DNA from: Acidobacteriota bacterium
Lineage (GTDB): Bacteria > Acidobacteriota > Terriglobia > Terriglobales > Acidobacteriaceae
Direction: 5' to 3'
Length of the DNA: 5,847 bases
Assembly (NCBI GenBank): GCA_021846065.1
Contig: JAJZCP010000110.1
Span: 1 to 5,847, forward strand
The notes beneath the pieces were generated by a model. It did no database searches and was not told the DNA's origin. It was given only the letters and a program-made list of their open reading frames with translations. The translations under genes and the position numbers were made by a program. This document shows, in pieces, positions 1-5,807 of this stretch. Positions within the stretch are counted from its first letter, which is position 1, and the number at the start of each line of letters is the position of its first letter.

Positions 1-363
1 GACCACCGTGAGCCGCTGCTCCCGCAAGCCGCTGAAGGATTGCAGCGGACCGTAGAGACCGTGGGCCCTCGAGACAATCAGCAGGATGACGACGAAGCCG
101 GCCAGATAGAGGAGGAACGAAGACGGATTGGCAGCCAGCGGCGCCCGGTGGTCGAAGTATGAGAGAACGTTGATTTTGCGGAGATAGGTCGCGATCCCGG
201 CGGCCAAAGCCACGGTGCAGGCGTCGAGCGCCATCCACAGCGCGGCGACACCGCGTGACCGGTCGCGTCCCGCGGTGTGTGCTGCCCCCGCGTGCGAACT
301 GAACTCAACCCAATTTTCCGGACTGCGGACTTGCAGCCAATGACTCAGATCTGGGGAAGCCAT
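1..363 (-). CDS. Polyprenyl glycosylphosphotransferase-like sugar transferase, N-terminal part (cut by window edge)
   Basis: Reading from ATG at 363 down to base 1 gives 121 residues with no stop; the gene continues beyond the window. An in-frame TAA at 388-390 sits upstream, so this is the first ATG; the ribosome site is weak. Residues 1-38 are polar, followed by two hydrophobic segments at about 39-61 and 82-99. The stretch RAHGLYGPLQSFSGLREQR (99-117) right after the second segment resembles the membrane/linker start of WbaP/EpsE-type polyprenyl glycosylphosphotransferases, which move a sugar phosphate onto undecaprenyl phosphate to start exopolysaccharide or O-antigen synthesis at the inner membrane. 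The catalytic domain is outside the window, so the assignment rests on this N-terminal pattern only; another multi-pass membrane protein is possible. The gene lies on the same strand as the upstream operon but 360 bases away, with its own likely promoter at 650-678. Confidence 0.6.
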   Translation of the reverse strand, partial: MASPDLSHWLQVRSPENWVEFSSHAGAAHTAGRDRSRGVAALWMALDACTVALAAGIATYLRKINVLSYFDHRAPLAANPSSFLLYLAGFVVILLIVSRAHGLYGPLQSFSGLREQRLTVV

Positions 364-399
364 TCTGCGATTACTCGCTACCGAAATTTAAGAGTCGCT

Positions 400-409
400 T
401 GCCCGGGCA
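400..409. repeat. 10-base perfect palindrome in the sugar transferase leader
   Basis: TGCCCGGGCA reads identically on both strands and lies 37 bases upstream of the sugar transferase start codon, 9 bases from the nested inverted repeat at 419-448. It could be a protein-binding half-pair or simply G+C-rich chance. The position close to the start codon is the only argument for function. Confidence 0.3.
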
Positions 410-418
410 GATTCGTAC

Positions 419-448
419 CCTGATCATGGCAAAAATCTGCCAGTCAGG
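419..448. repeat. Nested inverted repeat upstream of the sugar transferase gene
   Basis: On the plus strand CCTGA (419-423) pairs with TCAGG (444-448), and inside them TGGCA (427-431) pairs with TGCCA (438-442) around the 6-base loop AAAATC. The inner and outer arms are separated by 3 bases on the left and 1 on the right, so a folded RNA would have two 5-bp helices with an asymmetric internal loop. As DNA it could equally be an operator. It lies 55-85 bases before the sugar transferase start codon. The TGGCA/TGCCA core superficially resembles a sigma54 site but the spacing is one base short. Confidence 0.45.
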
Positions 449-585
449 AAAGGCTTGACCGTCCGCGAATTCGGTTCGCCTAAACACCCAGATGCTGACC
501 CAAAGCCAATAGCGTTTACGAGTTTCGGTCTGATACGATCCCGCCGTCTTCTCGCACTTCGCAAAAATGTAGCTGCTTTCGGGTT

Positions 586-614
586 AGATGCCGGCAAACC
601 ACTTGCCGTCATCT
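586..614 (-). other. Stem-loop in the predicted sugar transferase leader
   Basis: AGATG (586-590) pairs with CATCT (610-614), and CGGCAA (592-597) pairs with TTGCCG (603-608), with a single mismatch at 591/609 and a 5-base loop at 598-602. This gives 11 base pairs over 29 bases, much stronger than other structure in the gap. On the minus strand it starts about 30 nt after the predicted transcription start. Neither side is followed by a run of T, so it is not a standard intrinsic terminator. A leader structure, a stabilising 5' element or a transcript end for the upstream operon are possible. Confidence 0.5.
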
Positions 615-649
615 GGGGGTTTTCCTCAGCAGAAGGATTATTCCTCTTT

Positions 650-678
650 ATGCTAGCGGGCCGGGAGGCAGATGACAA
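650..678 (-). promoter_or_regulatory. Sigma70-like promoter reading toward the sugar transferase gene
   Basis: On the minus strand TTGTCA (673-678; 5 of 6 to the -35 consensus) is followed by exactly 17 bases and TAGCAT (650-655; 4 of 6 to the -10 consensus). Transcription would start near 643, giving a leader of about 280 nt before the start codon at 363. The site is 46 bases beyond the stop codon of the ABC ATPase gene, a natural place for the promoter of a new transcription unit. It is a pattern match only. Confidence 0.45.
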
Positions 679-723
679 TGAAAATCGTACGCGCGGGAGT
701 GTCGGCAGCGGTACCGAAGTCGT

Positions 724-1545
724 TTACCTGACTCCACTTGCGGGCGATATTCCCTGCGACGCCCGGTGCTGCCAGAGTTTTGGGTCCGGCAGGCTGCGTT
801 CATCCAGACGCAGGAACTCCCGCAAAATCGGGTCAGTGGTTTTGAGGAGTTCTGGCACGGGTCCGAAAAAATGCGCCTTCCCTTCGTGCAGAAAAAGGAC
901 GCGATCCGCCAGCTTTTCCGCCAGGGCCATGTCATGCGTGACCACGATGCTGGTAAGGCGGAGCTGCACCTTGACCTTCTGAATCAGGACCGCTGTGCGG
1001 TGCGCCATCATGGGATCCACCATGGTCGTCGGCTCGTCATACAGAATCGCCTCCGGCTGTGCGGCCAGAGCGCGCCCGATCGACACGGCGCGCCGCATTC
1101 CCGTCGAAAGGTCCGATGGCAGACTGTTGGCCATCTCGCCCACCCCGACCATGCCCAGCATGCCGGAAACGATCTGGTCGATCTGATCTTCCTGGAGCTC
1201 TTTGCGCTCCCGCAACGGAAAGGCAACGTTCTCGAAGACGGACAGCGAGTCGAACAATGCGCCATTCTGGAAGACCATCGTGACCTTGCGCCGGATGGTC
1301 TCCATCTGCTTTTCGGTAAAGCCGGTAATGTCGGTGCCGGCAACCAAAATTTTTCCAGCGTCGGGCTTGAGAAAGCCCATGATCTGCTGCAGCGAGACGG
1401 ACTTTCCGACGCCGCTGCGGCCGATGATGCACAGAGTTTCGCCGGGGAGAACGAAAAAGCTCACGTTGTCGAGGACGACGTTGTTGCCGAATGCTTTGCT
1501 GACATTTTCAAAAGCGATGTACGGCGCCACTTCCGGTCCGGGCAT
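724..1545 (-). CDS. MlaF-like ABC transporter ATP-binding protein
   Basis: The 273-residue protein is a single ABC ATPase domain: Walker A GRSGVGKS (42-49), Q-loop glutamine 93 in VFQNGALF, signature LSTGM (146-150), Walker B ILYDE (167-171), D-loop VDP (176-178) and switch histidine 204 in VVTHDM. The ENVAFPLRE segment (105-113) and DEPTT are typical of the MlaF/Mkl/TTG2A group, which powers phospholipid or lipid movement between the membranes with MlaE permease and MlaD. The signature has T where LSGGM is usual, and the D-loop has V instead of L. No permease or MlaD gene lies in the window. I chose ATG at 1545: it follows the mobA TGA by 4 nt and starts just before the conserved domain. A GTG at 1584 in the same frame would add 13 residues and overlap mobA by 35 nt. 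The upstream GAAG is a weak ribosome site, so coupling to mobA is likely. Confidence 0.85.
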   Translation of the reverse strand: MPGPEVAPYIAFENVSKAFGNNVVLDNVSFFVLPGETLCIIGRSGVGKSVSLQQIMGFLKPDAGKILVAGTDITGFTEKQMETIRRKVTMVFQNGALFDSLSVFENVAFPLRERKELQEDQIDQIVSGMLGMVGVGEMANSLPSDLSTGMRRAVSIGRALAAQPEAILYDEPTTMVDPMMAHRTAVLIQKVKVQLRLTSIVVTHDMALAEKLADRVLFLHEGKAHFFGPVPELLKTTDPILREFLRLDERSLPDPKLWQHRASQGISPASGVR

Positions 1546-1549
1546 AGCT

Positions 1550-2215
1550 TCACGATAGCCGAAGAGTGGCCGCGGCGGAATCACTCTCTGCAGAAGGAAG
1601 CTGGGCGAGCCGCTGCGCCTCCTGCCAGTCTGCTGCTGTATTAATGTTGCGCCACCAGTGCGCCGCGCCGGGAATGTCGGCCTGCGGGTGAAAAAACTCG
1701 GGCGGCCCGCCCGCCTGCTGCAGCGCAGCCATTACTTTGAGCGTTCCCTGCTCCAACGACCGGCGCAGACCGGGCGCCAGCCGACGGTGATAGAGGCCGC
1801 AGAGCGGCTGCGGACGGCCATCGCCGATTGCCAGCACACAGCCATGCGATGACGACCCCGCGCGTGCCGCCAGCGCTGACAGGACTGCGACTGGCACGAA
1901 CGGCATATCGACGGCGAAGAGAAGATTCCAGTCCGTGGTGGTGTGCTCCAGGGCGGCGACGATTCCGGCCAGCGGACCCGCGTCTTCGGCTGCGTCCGGG
2001 ATGCAGCCTGCCGCGCCTGCGGGAGGGCTTTGACCGGCGGAGGAGCGACGAACGCAGACCCAGACTTGCGGGCAGACCTGCGCCAGCCGCGCCACTGCGT
2101 GATCGAGCAACGTTCCTTTAGCCCAGGGAAGCTGCGTTTTGTCGTGGCCCAGCCGGGCGCTGCGGCCGCCAGCAAGGACAAAGCCCGTGAGCGCGATTTC
2201 GCCCTGAGGCGTCAC
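1550..2215 (-). CDS. mobA: Molybdenum cofactor guanylyltransferase MobA
   Basis: MobA transfers GMP from GTP to molybdopterin cofactor to form the guanine dinucleotide form used by DMSO-reductase-type enzymes in the cytoplasm. The 221-residue protein has the family landmarks in order: nucleotide-binding LAGGRSARLGHDK (14-26), GPLAGI (80-85), the metal-binding VDMP with Asp103 (102-105), RPQPLCGLY (134-142) and the C-terminal NINT followed by D (190-196). Length is normal for MobA. The start is GTG at 2213-2215, overlapping the TGA of the dipeptidase gene in the sequence GTGA; no strong Shine-Dalgarno site precedes it, so reinitiation after the dipeptidase is likely. The tail after about residue 205 is alanine/serine-rich and unconserved-looking. 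A MocA-like cytidylyltransferase is less likely because LAGG rather than LAAG is present. No other molybdopterin gene is in the window. Confidence 0.88.
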   Translation of the reverse strand: MTPQGEIALTGFVLAGGRSARLGHDKTQLPWAKGTLLDHAVARLAQVCPQVWVCVRRSSAGQSPPAGAAGCIPDAAEDAGPLAGIVAALEHTTTDWNLLFAVDMPFVPVAVLSALAARAGSSSHGCVLAIGDGRPQPLCGLYHRRLAPGLRRSLEQGTLKVMAALQQAGGPPEFFHPQADIPGAAHWWRNINTAADWQEAQRLAQLPSAESDSAAATLRLS

Positions 2216-3609
2216 GGCCTGGGCGCGGGCGCAGACATCGCCCCGACTCCCTCAAAGAAGCGGATGATCGCTTCAATGCCATTGTGAAAATTGGCAATCT
2301 TGAACTTCTCATTTGGGGCGTGCAGGTTATCGTCGGGCAGACCAAAGCCCATCATGACGGAGGGGATGTGCAGGTTGTGCTCGAAATCCCCGACAATGGG
2401 GATTGAGCCGCCGGAGCGGACAAAAACGGTCTCGCGCCCGAAGACCTCCCGCATCGCCGCGGTCGCGGCCTGAATATATGGATTGCCGGTCTTGATGACC
2501 ATCGGATCGGCCGAATGAATCAGCCGCACATTGACCTTAATGCCTGCGGGGCAGATCGACGAGATGTAGGCCGAGAATTTTTCAAAGACGCGGGCCGCGT
2601 CCATGTTTGGCACCAAACGCATGGACACCTTGGCGGTGGCGCGCGCCGGGATTACGGTTTTGGCGCCGGCGCCGGTAAAGCCGCCGGGCATGCCGTGCAC
2701 CTCCAGCGTGGGCCGCGACCAGAGGCGCTCGAGCACGGAGAACTCCGGCTCGCCGGTCAACTCTGTCGCGCCTACCTCATTGCGTTGAAACTCCTCAGCG
2801 GAAAACGGCAGCGACTTCCAGGCCGCCAGCTCCTCGGCGGACGGCGGAACAACATCGTCGTAGATGCCGGGGATGGTAATGCGGCCCTCGGGATCTTTCA
2901 GCCGCGCGATGATCTGGCATAGCGCGATAAGCGGGTTGGGTGCCGCGCCGCCGTACATGCCGGAGTGGAGATCGGTGGCGGCGCCACGGGCTTCAATCTC
3001 GGTATAGATCATGCCGCGCAGGCCGACGCAGAGGGTCGGCAGTCCGGGGGCAAACATCTCCGTGTCGGAGATCAGCGCGAAGTCCGCCTTTAGTTGTTCC
3101 GGGTGCTCGCGCACAAACTTCGCGATTCCCTCTCCGCCAACCTCTTCCTCGCCTTCGAGGATGACGCGAACATTCAGCGGCAGCTTCGCCTTGCCGGTGC
3201 GCATCAGGCTTTCAAGCGCCTTCAGGTGCATGTACATCTGCCCTTTGTCGTCCACCGCGCCGCGCGCATACAGATTGCCGTCGCGCTCGGTCGGCTCAAA
3301 GGGCGGGCTGATCCACTCCTCTAAGGGGTCGGGCGGCTGGACATCGTAGTGGCCATAGCAGAGGCAGGTGGGCTTGCCAGGCGCATGCAGCCAGTCGGCG
3401 ATCACCAGCGGATGCCCGTCGGTTTCCACCAGCGAGATGTGTTCCATGCCGATCCGCTTCAGCTCGGAAGCCAATACTTGCGCGCAATGGCGCACGTGGG
3501 CACGATTTTCCGGCAGCGTCGAGATCGAGGGGATGCGCAGCAGATTTTTGAGTTCTGAGAGGAAGCGCGTCTGATTGTCGCGCGCAAATTCGATTGCTCC
3601 AGTTGCCAT
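2212..3609 (-). CDS. M20-family metallodipeptidase (CNDP-like)
   Basis: The 465-residue protein is a two-metal M20 peptidase of the dipeptidase/carnosinase-like branch, expected to cleave dipeptides in the cytoplasm; no signal peptide is seen. Metal and catalytic residues are visible in order: GHYDV with His87 and Asp89, GAVDDKGQ with the bridging Asp at 120/121, EGEEEVGG with the Glu pair at 155-156, SDTE with Asp182, and NLHAPNE with His430. LHSG at 214-217 holds the histidine (215) that in this family reaches across the dimer; the lid/dimerisation domain runs from about 200 to 365. The exact substrate cannot be told. The ATG at 3609 is chosen because GGAG lies 5 nt upstream; an in-frame extension to 3699 adds 30 residues unlike the family and runs into the promoter. 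It is the first gene of the minus-strand set and overlaps mobA by 4 nt. Confidence 0.9.
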   Translation of the reverse strand: MATGAIEFARDNQTRFLSELKNLLRIPSISTLPENRAHVRHCAQVLASELKRIGMEHISLVETDGHPLVIADWLHAPGKPTCLCYGHYDVQPPDPLEEWISPPFEPTERDGNLYARGAVDDKGQMYMHLKALESLMRTGKAKLPLNVRVILEGEEEVGGEGIAKFVREHPEQLKADFALISDTEMFAPGLPTLCVGLRGMIYTEIEARGAATDLHSGMYGGAAPNPLIALCQIIARLKDPEGRITIPGIYDDVVPPSAEELAAWKSLPFSAEEFQRNEVGATELTGEPEFSVLERLWSRPTLEVHGMPGGFTGAGAKTVIPARATAKVSMRLVPNMDAARVFEKFSAYISSICPAGIKVNVRLIHSADPMVIKTGNPYIQAATAAMREVFGRETVFVRSGGSIPIVGDFEHNLHIPSVMMGFGLPDDNLHAPNEKFKIANFHNGIEAIIRFFEGVGAMSAPAPRP

Positions 3610-3681
3610 GCCTACTCCGTGGGGTCGAATTTCATGATCGATCTGCAATGTATCGCATGCGGGCTGCTGCTGGCAGCTACC

Positions 3682-3689
3682 ACTATACT
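3682..3689. promoter_or_regulatory. Symmetric TATA core: overlapping -10 elements for lysS and the dipeptidase operon
   Basis: The plus strand reads TATACT at 3684-3689 (5 of 6 to TATAAT) and the minus strand reads TATAGT at 3682-3687 (also 5 of 6), sharing the TATA at 3684-3687. Plus-strand transcription would start near 3696, about 30 nt before the lysS GTG. Minus-strand transcription would start near 3675, about 65 nt before the dipeptidase ATG. Neither side has a good -35 hexamer at 16-18 bases. The heptamer CTGGCAG occurs twice, at 3670-3676 and 3688-3694, 18 bases apart, one copy overlapping the core. Confidence 0.45.
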
Positions 3690-3707
3690 GGCAGTGCATT
3701 CCAAACC

Positions 3708-3725
3708 AGGTGGAAAGAACCTTTC
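3708..3725 (+). promoter_or_regulatory. lysS ribosome-binding region with a small hairpin
   Basis: AGGTGG (3708-3713) and GGAAAG (3712-3717) are the purine-rich tracts ahead of the GTG start at 3726, at 12 and 8 nt respectively. GAAAG (3713-3717) is exactly complementary to CTTTC (3721-3725) with a 3-base loop, so the spacer can fold into a small hairpin ending right at the start codon. This region supports GTG 3726 as the start; the role of the hairpin is speculation. Confidence 0.4.
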
Positions 3726-5279
3726 GTGTACGAATCGGATTTTGAGCAGAGTGTTTTTGAGCTGCGCCGCGACAAGCTTCGCCAGATGGAAGCGCTGGGG
3801 CAGGCGAGCTACCCCAATCGCTTCGCCGCGTCGCATACGTTGCCGGCGATTCATGCAGCCTATGATGCCGCCACCGGGGAGCAGCTTGAGCAGGAGCGCG
3901 TCACCGTAGCCGTTGCCGGCCGCCTGATGGCGATTCGCGCCCAGGGCAAGGCTGGGTTTGCCGTGTTGCAGCAGGGCGGTGCGCGGCTGCAGATTTACGT
4001 CCGCTTGGATGCCGTCGGCGAGCAGGGCTTCGCGCTGTATAAGCTGCTCGACATCGGCGATCACATCGGGGTGACCGGCTACCTGTTCCGCACACGTACG
4101 GGCGAGCTGACGGTGCATGTGGATACGCTGACATTTCTGTCAAAGGCCATGCTGCCGCTGCCGGAGAAATATCACGGGCTCGCCGATCAGGAGCTGCGCT
4201 ATCGCCAGCGCTACGTGGACTTATTCATGAACCCTCCGGTGCGCGAAGTGTTCGTGAAGCGTGCGGCGGTGCTGCGGGCACTGCGTAAGTACTTCGATAG
4301 CCGTGGATACCTGGAAGTGGAAACGCCGATGATGCAGCCCATCGCCGGGGGTGCGGCGGCGCGGCCGTTTGTCACGCACCACAACACGCTGGACATGGAT
4401 CTTTACCTGCGCATTGCGCCGGAGCTGTATCTGAAGCGGCTGGTCGTCGGCGGGCTCGACCGCGTGTATGAGATCAACCGCAACTTCCGCAATGAAGGCA
4501 TCTCGACGCAGCATAATCCCGAGTTCACAATGCTGGAGTTCTACCAGGCGTATGCGAACTATCACGACCTGATGGACCTGACCGAAGAGCTGATCCAGTT
4601 TGTCGCCATGGAAGTCAACGGGACGACCAAGACGACGTTCAACGACGTCGAGATCGACCTGGCGCACTGGCAGCGGTATTCCATGCGCGAGGCCATCATC
4701 CATTTCTGGCCGGAAAAAGCCGGCGCGAAGCCGGAGATACCGGAGTTTGCCAACGCAGACGGCGTGCGCGCCATGGCCCATCGTTTACGCGACAGCGGCA
4801 CGTATTTTGCGTTCGATGACAGTGCTCCCGCCGGCAACAATATCGCAGCCATTTTTGAAGCGGTCGCCGAAGACCATTTGATCCAGCCAACCATCATTTA
4901 TGACTTCCCTCTTTCCGTCTCGCCGCTCTCCAAGCAAAAGCCGGAGGAACCGGAGTGGGTGGAGCGATTTGAGTTCTACATCGGCGGCTTTGAGCTGGGC
5001 AACGCCTTTAGCGAGTTGAACGACCCCGTGGAGCAGCGCAACCGCTTTGCCCAGCAACTTGCCGAGCGCGAGCGCGGCGATGCCGAGGCGCACGCGATGG
5101 ATGAGGACTATGTGCGCGCTCTGGGCTTCGGGCTGCCGCCAACCGGCGGCGAAGGTATCGGCATCGATCGGCTGACGATGATTCTGACCGGCTCACGCTC
5201 GATCCGCGATGTGATTCTGTTTCCGCTGATGCGGCCCCAGGCGAAGGACGCGGAGAAGGAGCCTGCTCCCTCGGCATAA
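3726..5279 (+). CDS. lysS: Lysyl-tRNA synthetase, class II
   Basis: Charges tRNA-Lys with lysine using ATP in the cytoplasm. The 517-residue protein has an N-terminal alpha-helical lead with [14 protein letters not shown] (20-33), an OB-fold anticodon-binding domain at about 60-137, [20 protein letters not shown] (147-166) linking to the catalytic core, motif 1 around 180-206 ending in EVETPMM, motif 2 FRNEGIS...[11 protein letters not shown] (254-273, with Arg255 and Glu257) and motif 3 [10 protein letters not shown] (474-483, with Arg482). [14 protein letters not shown] closes the core. All three class II motifs are intact. The open frame runs back to 3594, but GTG 3726 is chosen: the family begins at about [11 protein letters not shown], the upstream 44 codons are unlike any LysS, and a -10 element at 3684-3689 would start the RNA downstream of every upstream ATG. 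Divergent from the dipeptidase operon and followed after 24 nt by a secreted protein gene, probably in one transcript. Confidence 0.95.
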   Translation: MYESDFEQSVFELRRDKLRQMEALGQASYPNRFAASHTLPAIHAAYDAATGEQLEQERVTVAVAGRLMAIRAQGKAGFAVLQQGGARLQIYVRLDAVGEQGFALYKLLDIGDHIGVTGYLFRTRTGELTVHVDTLTFLSKAMLPLPEKYHGLADQELRYRQRYVDLFMNPPVREVFVKRAAVLRALRKYFDSRGYLEVETPMMQPIAGGAAARPFVTHHNTLDMDLYLRIAPELYLKRLVVGGLDRVYEINRNFRNEGISTQHNPEFTMLEFYQAYANYHDLMDLTEELIQFVAMEVNGTTKTTFNDVEIDLAHWQRYSMREAIIHFWPEKAGAKPEIPEFANADGVRAMAHRLRDSGTYFAFDDSAPAGNNIAAIFEAVAEDHLIQPTIIYDFPLSVSPLSKQKPEEPEWVERFEFYIGGFELGNAFSELNDPVEQRNRFAQQLAERERGDAEAHAMDEDYVRALGFGLPPTGGEGIGIDRLTMILTGSRSIRDVILFPLMRPQAKDAEKEPAPSA

Positions 5280-5289
5280 TTCAATACGC

Positions 5290-5299
5290 GGAGATCTCC
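5290..5299 (+). repeat. Palindrome covering the ribosome site of the secreted protein gene
   Basis: GGAGATCTCC is a perfect 10-base palindrome between lysS and the next gene. Its first half, GGAG (5290-5293), is the only Shine-Dalgarno-like sequence before the ATG at 5304 (spacing 10 nt). With no unpaired loop it would make a poor hairpin in RNA but could bind protein as DNA or pair between molecules. It may be chance. Confidence 0.3.
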
Positions 5300-5303
5300 C
5301 CCG

Positions 5304-5798
5304 ATGCGTACCGCTCTGCTGGTTCCGTGCTGTCTGCTTGCGCTGGCGTCGCCGGTTCAGGCCAGAGCGCGGAAAGGCTGCATTCCCGCTGACCACGCGA
5401 TCCATCATCTTGGCAAAACGGTGTGCGTCCGCGCGCATGTCTATCGCGTGGTGGATACAGCTCAGGGCATCCACTTTCTGGATGTGTGCAGCCCGGATAC
5501 GCCCGACAATGCCTGTCATTTCTTTCTCGTCAGCTTCACCAGCGATGCGCCGTCGGTCGGTGATCTGGGACCGCTGCTGGGCAAGGACATTACCGTGAGC
5601 GGTAAAGTCCATTCCATCCAGGGCCGCGCCGATATGGTGTTAAGCAGCCGGGATCAACTGCATGGCGGCAAAGAAAAGTTCACACCTAATCCAGCGCTGC
5701 TGAAGGGCTACTCCGCGGACAGCGGCGATCAGGCGTTTGCCGCGCACAATGGCACGGGCGGCCAGCGCGGCGTGCACTTCAGTCATCGCGGACGGTAG
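5304..5798 (+). CDS. Small secreted protein with OB-fold-like pattern, function unknown
   Basis: I do not recognise a named gene. The 164-residue product starts with a short basic N-terminus, a hydrophobic core (4-16) and PVQA at 17-20, a good signal peptidase I site, so it is probably exported; there is no lipobox. The mature part has four cysteines (26, 41, 62, 71), enough for two disulfides outside the cytoplasm. Residues about 36-118 alternate strands and turns: GKTVCVRAHVYRV, IHFLDVCS, HFFLVSF, VGDLGPLLGKDITVSGKV and GRADMVLSS. The 'GKDITVSGKV ... GRADMVL' pattern is what small OB-fold proteins show, and I recall similar four-cysteine secreted proteins in acidobacterial genomes. The last 30 residues are glycine/histidine/serine-rich and look disordered. 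It starts 24 nt after lysS on the same strand with GGAG 10 nt upstream, so co-transcription is likely. Ligand and role are unknown. Confidence 0.75.
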   Translation: MRTALLVPCCLLALASPVQARARKGCIPADHAIHHLGKTVCVRAHVYRVVDTAQGIHFLDVCSPDTPDNACHFFLVSFTSDAPSVGDLGPLLGKDITVSGKVHSIQGRADMVLSSRDQLHGGKEKFTPNPALLKGYSADSGDQAFAAHNGTGGQRGVHFSHRGR

Positions 5799-5807
5799 AC
5801 CGGTGTG

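Larger units (their letters stand above)
364..723. other. Intergenic gap and probable long leader of the sugar transferase gene
   Basis: No convincing coding sequence lies between the ABC ATPase stop and the sugar transferase start. Several 60-base rows here are only about 47-55% G+C by hand count, clearly below the genes around them. The gap holds a sigma70-like promoter (650-678), an imperfect stem-loop (586-614), a nested inverted repeat (419-448) and the perfect 10-base palindrome TGCCCGGGCA (400-409). All but the promoter lie inside the transcript predicted to run to the sugar transferase. No stem followed by a clear T-run was found, so where the upstream operon terminates is not visible. 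Confidence 0.6.

Noticed and set aside
427..442. Sigma54-like site: TGGCA...TGCCA ahead of the sugar transferase gene
   Set aside because: GG and GC are separated by 9 bases; the -24/-12 element needs 10, and loss of one base normally abolishes it. The symmetry is better explained as an inverted repeat.
593..600. GGCAAACC on the plus strand, resembling the core of the cyclic-di-GMP-I riboswitch
   Set aside because: It is on the strand opposite to the downstream gene, and the partner element with ACGCAAAGCC is absent; the octamer is accounted for by the stem-loop at 586-614.
586..614. Intrinsic terminator for the dipeptidase-mobA-ATPase operon
   Set aside because: There is no T-run after the stem on the minus strand, and only a GGGGGTTTT tract on the plus strand, where no gene ends.
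608..676. 8-base inverted repeat GTCATCTG (608-615) / CAGATGAC (669-676)
   Set aside because: An 8-base match with a 53-base spacer is expected by chance in a gap this size, and its left arm is already used by the stem-loop.
424..678. 84-residue minus-strand ORF in the gap between the ABC ATPase and the sugar transferase
   Set aside because: Composition is irregular, there is no domain-like pattern, and it overlaps the predicted promoter and stem-loop. It is more likely a chance open frame in leader sequence.
455..982. 175-residue plus-strand ORF spanning the gap and the end of the ATPase gene
   Set aside because: It straddles non-coding sequence and the antisense of a clear gene, and its composition changes abruptly at the gene border.
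766..1644. 292-residue plus-strand ORF antisense to the ABC ATPase
   Set aside because: It is the complement of a gene with all ABC motifs; the translated sequence is histidine/arginine-rich and has no family pattern.
3610..3699. 30-codon N-terminal extension of the dipeptidase
   Set aside because: It has no good ribosome site, covers the promoter core, and the M20 family starts near the chosen ATG with GGAG 5 nt upstream.
3594..3725. 44-codon N-terminal extension of LysS
   Set aside because: It runs through the divergent promoter and into the dipeptidase gene start, has no LysS similarity, and would begin upstream of the likely transcription start.
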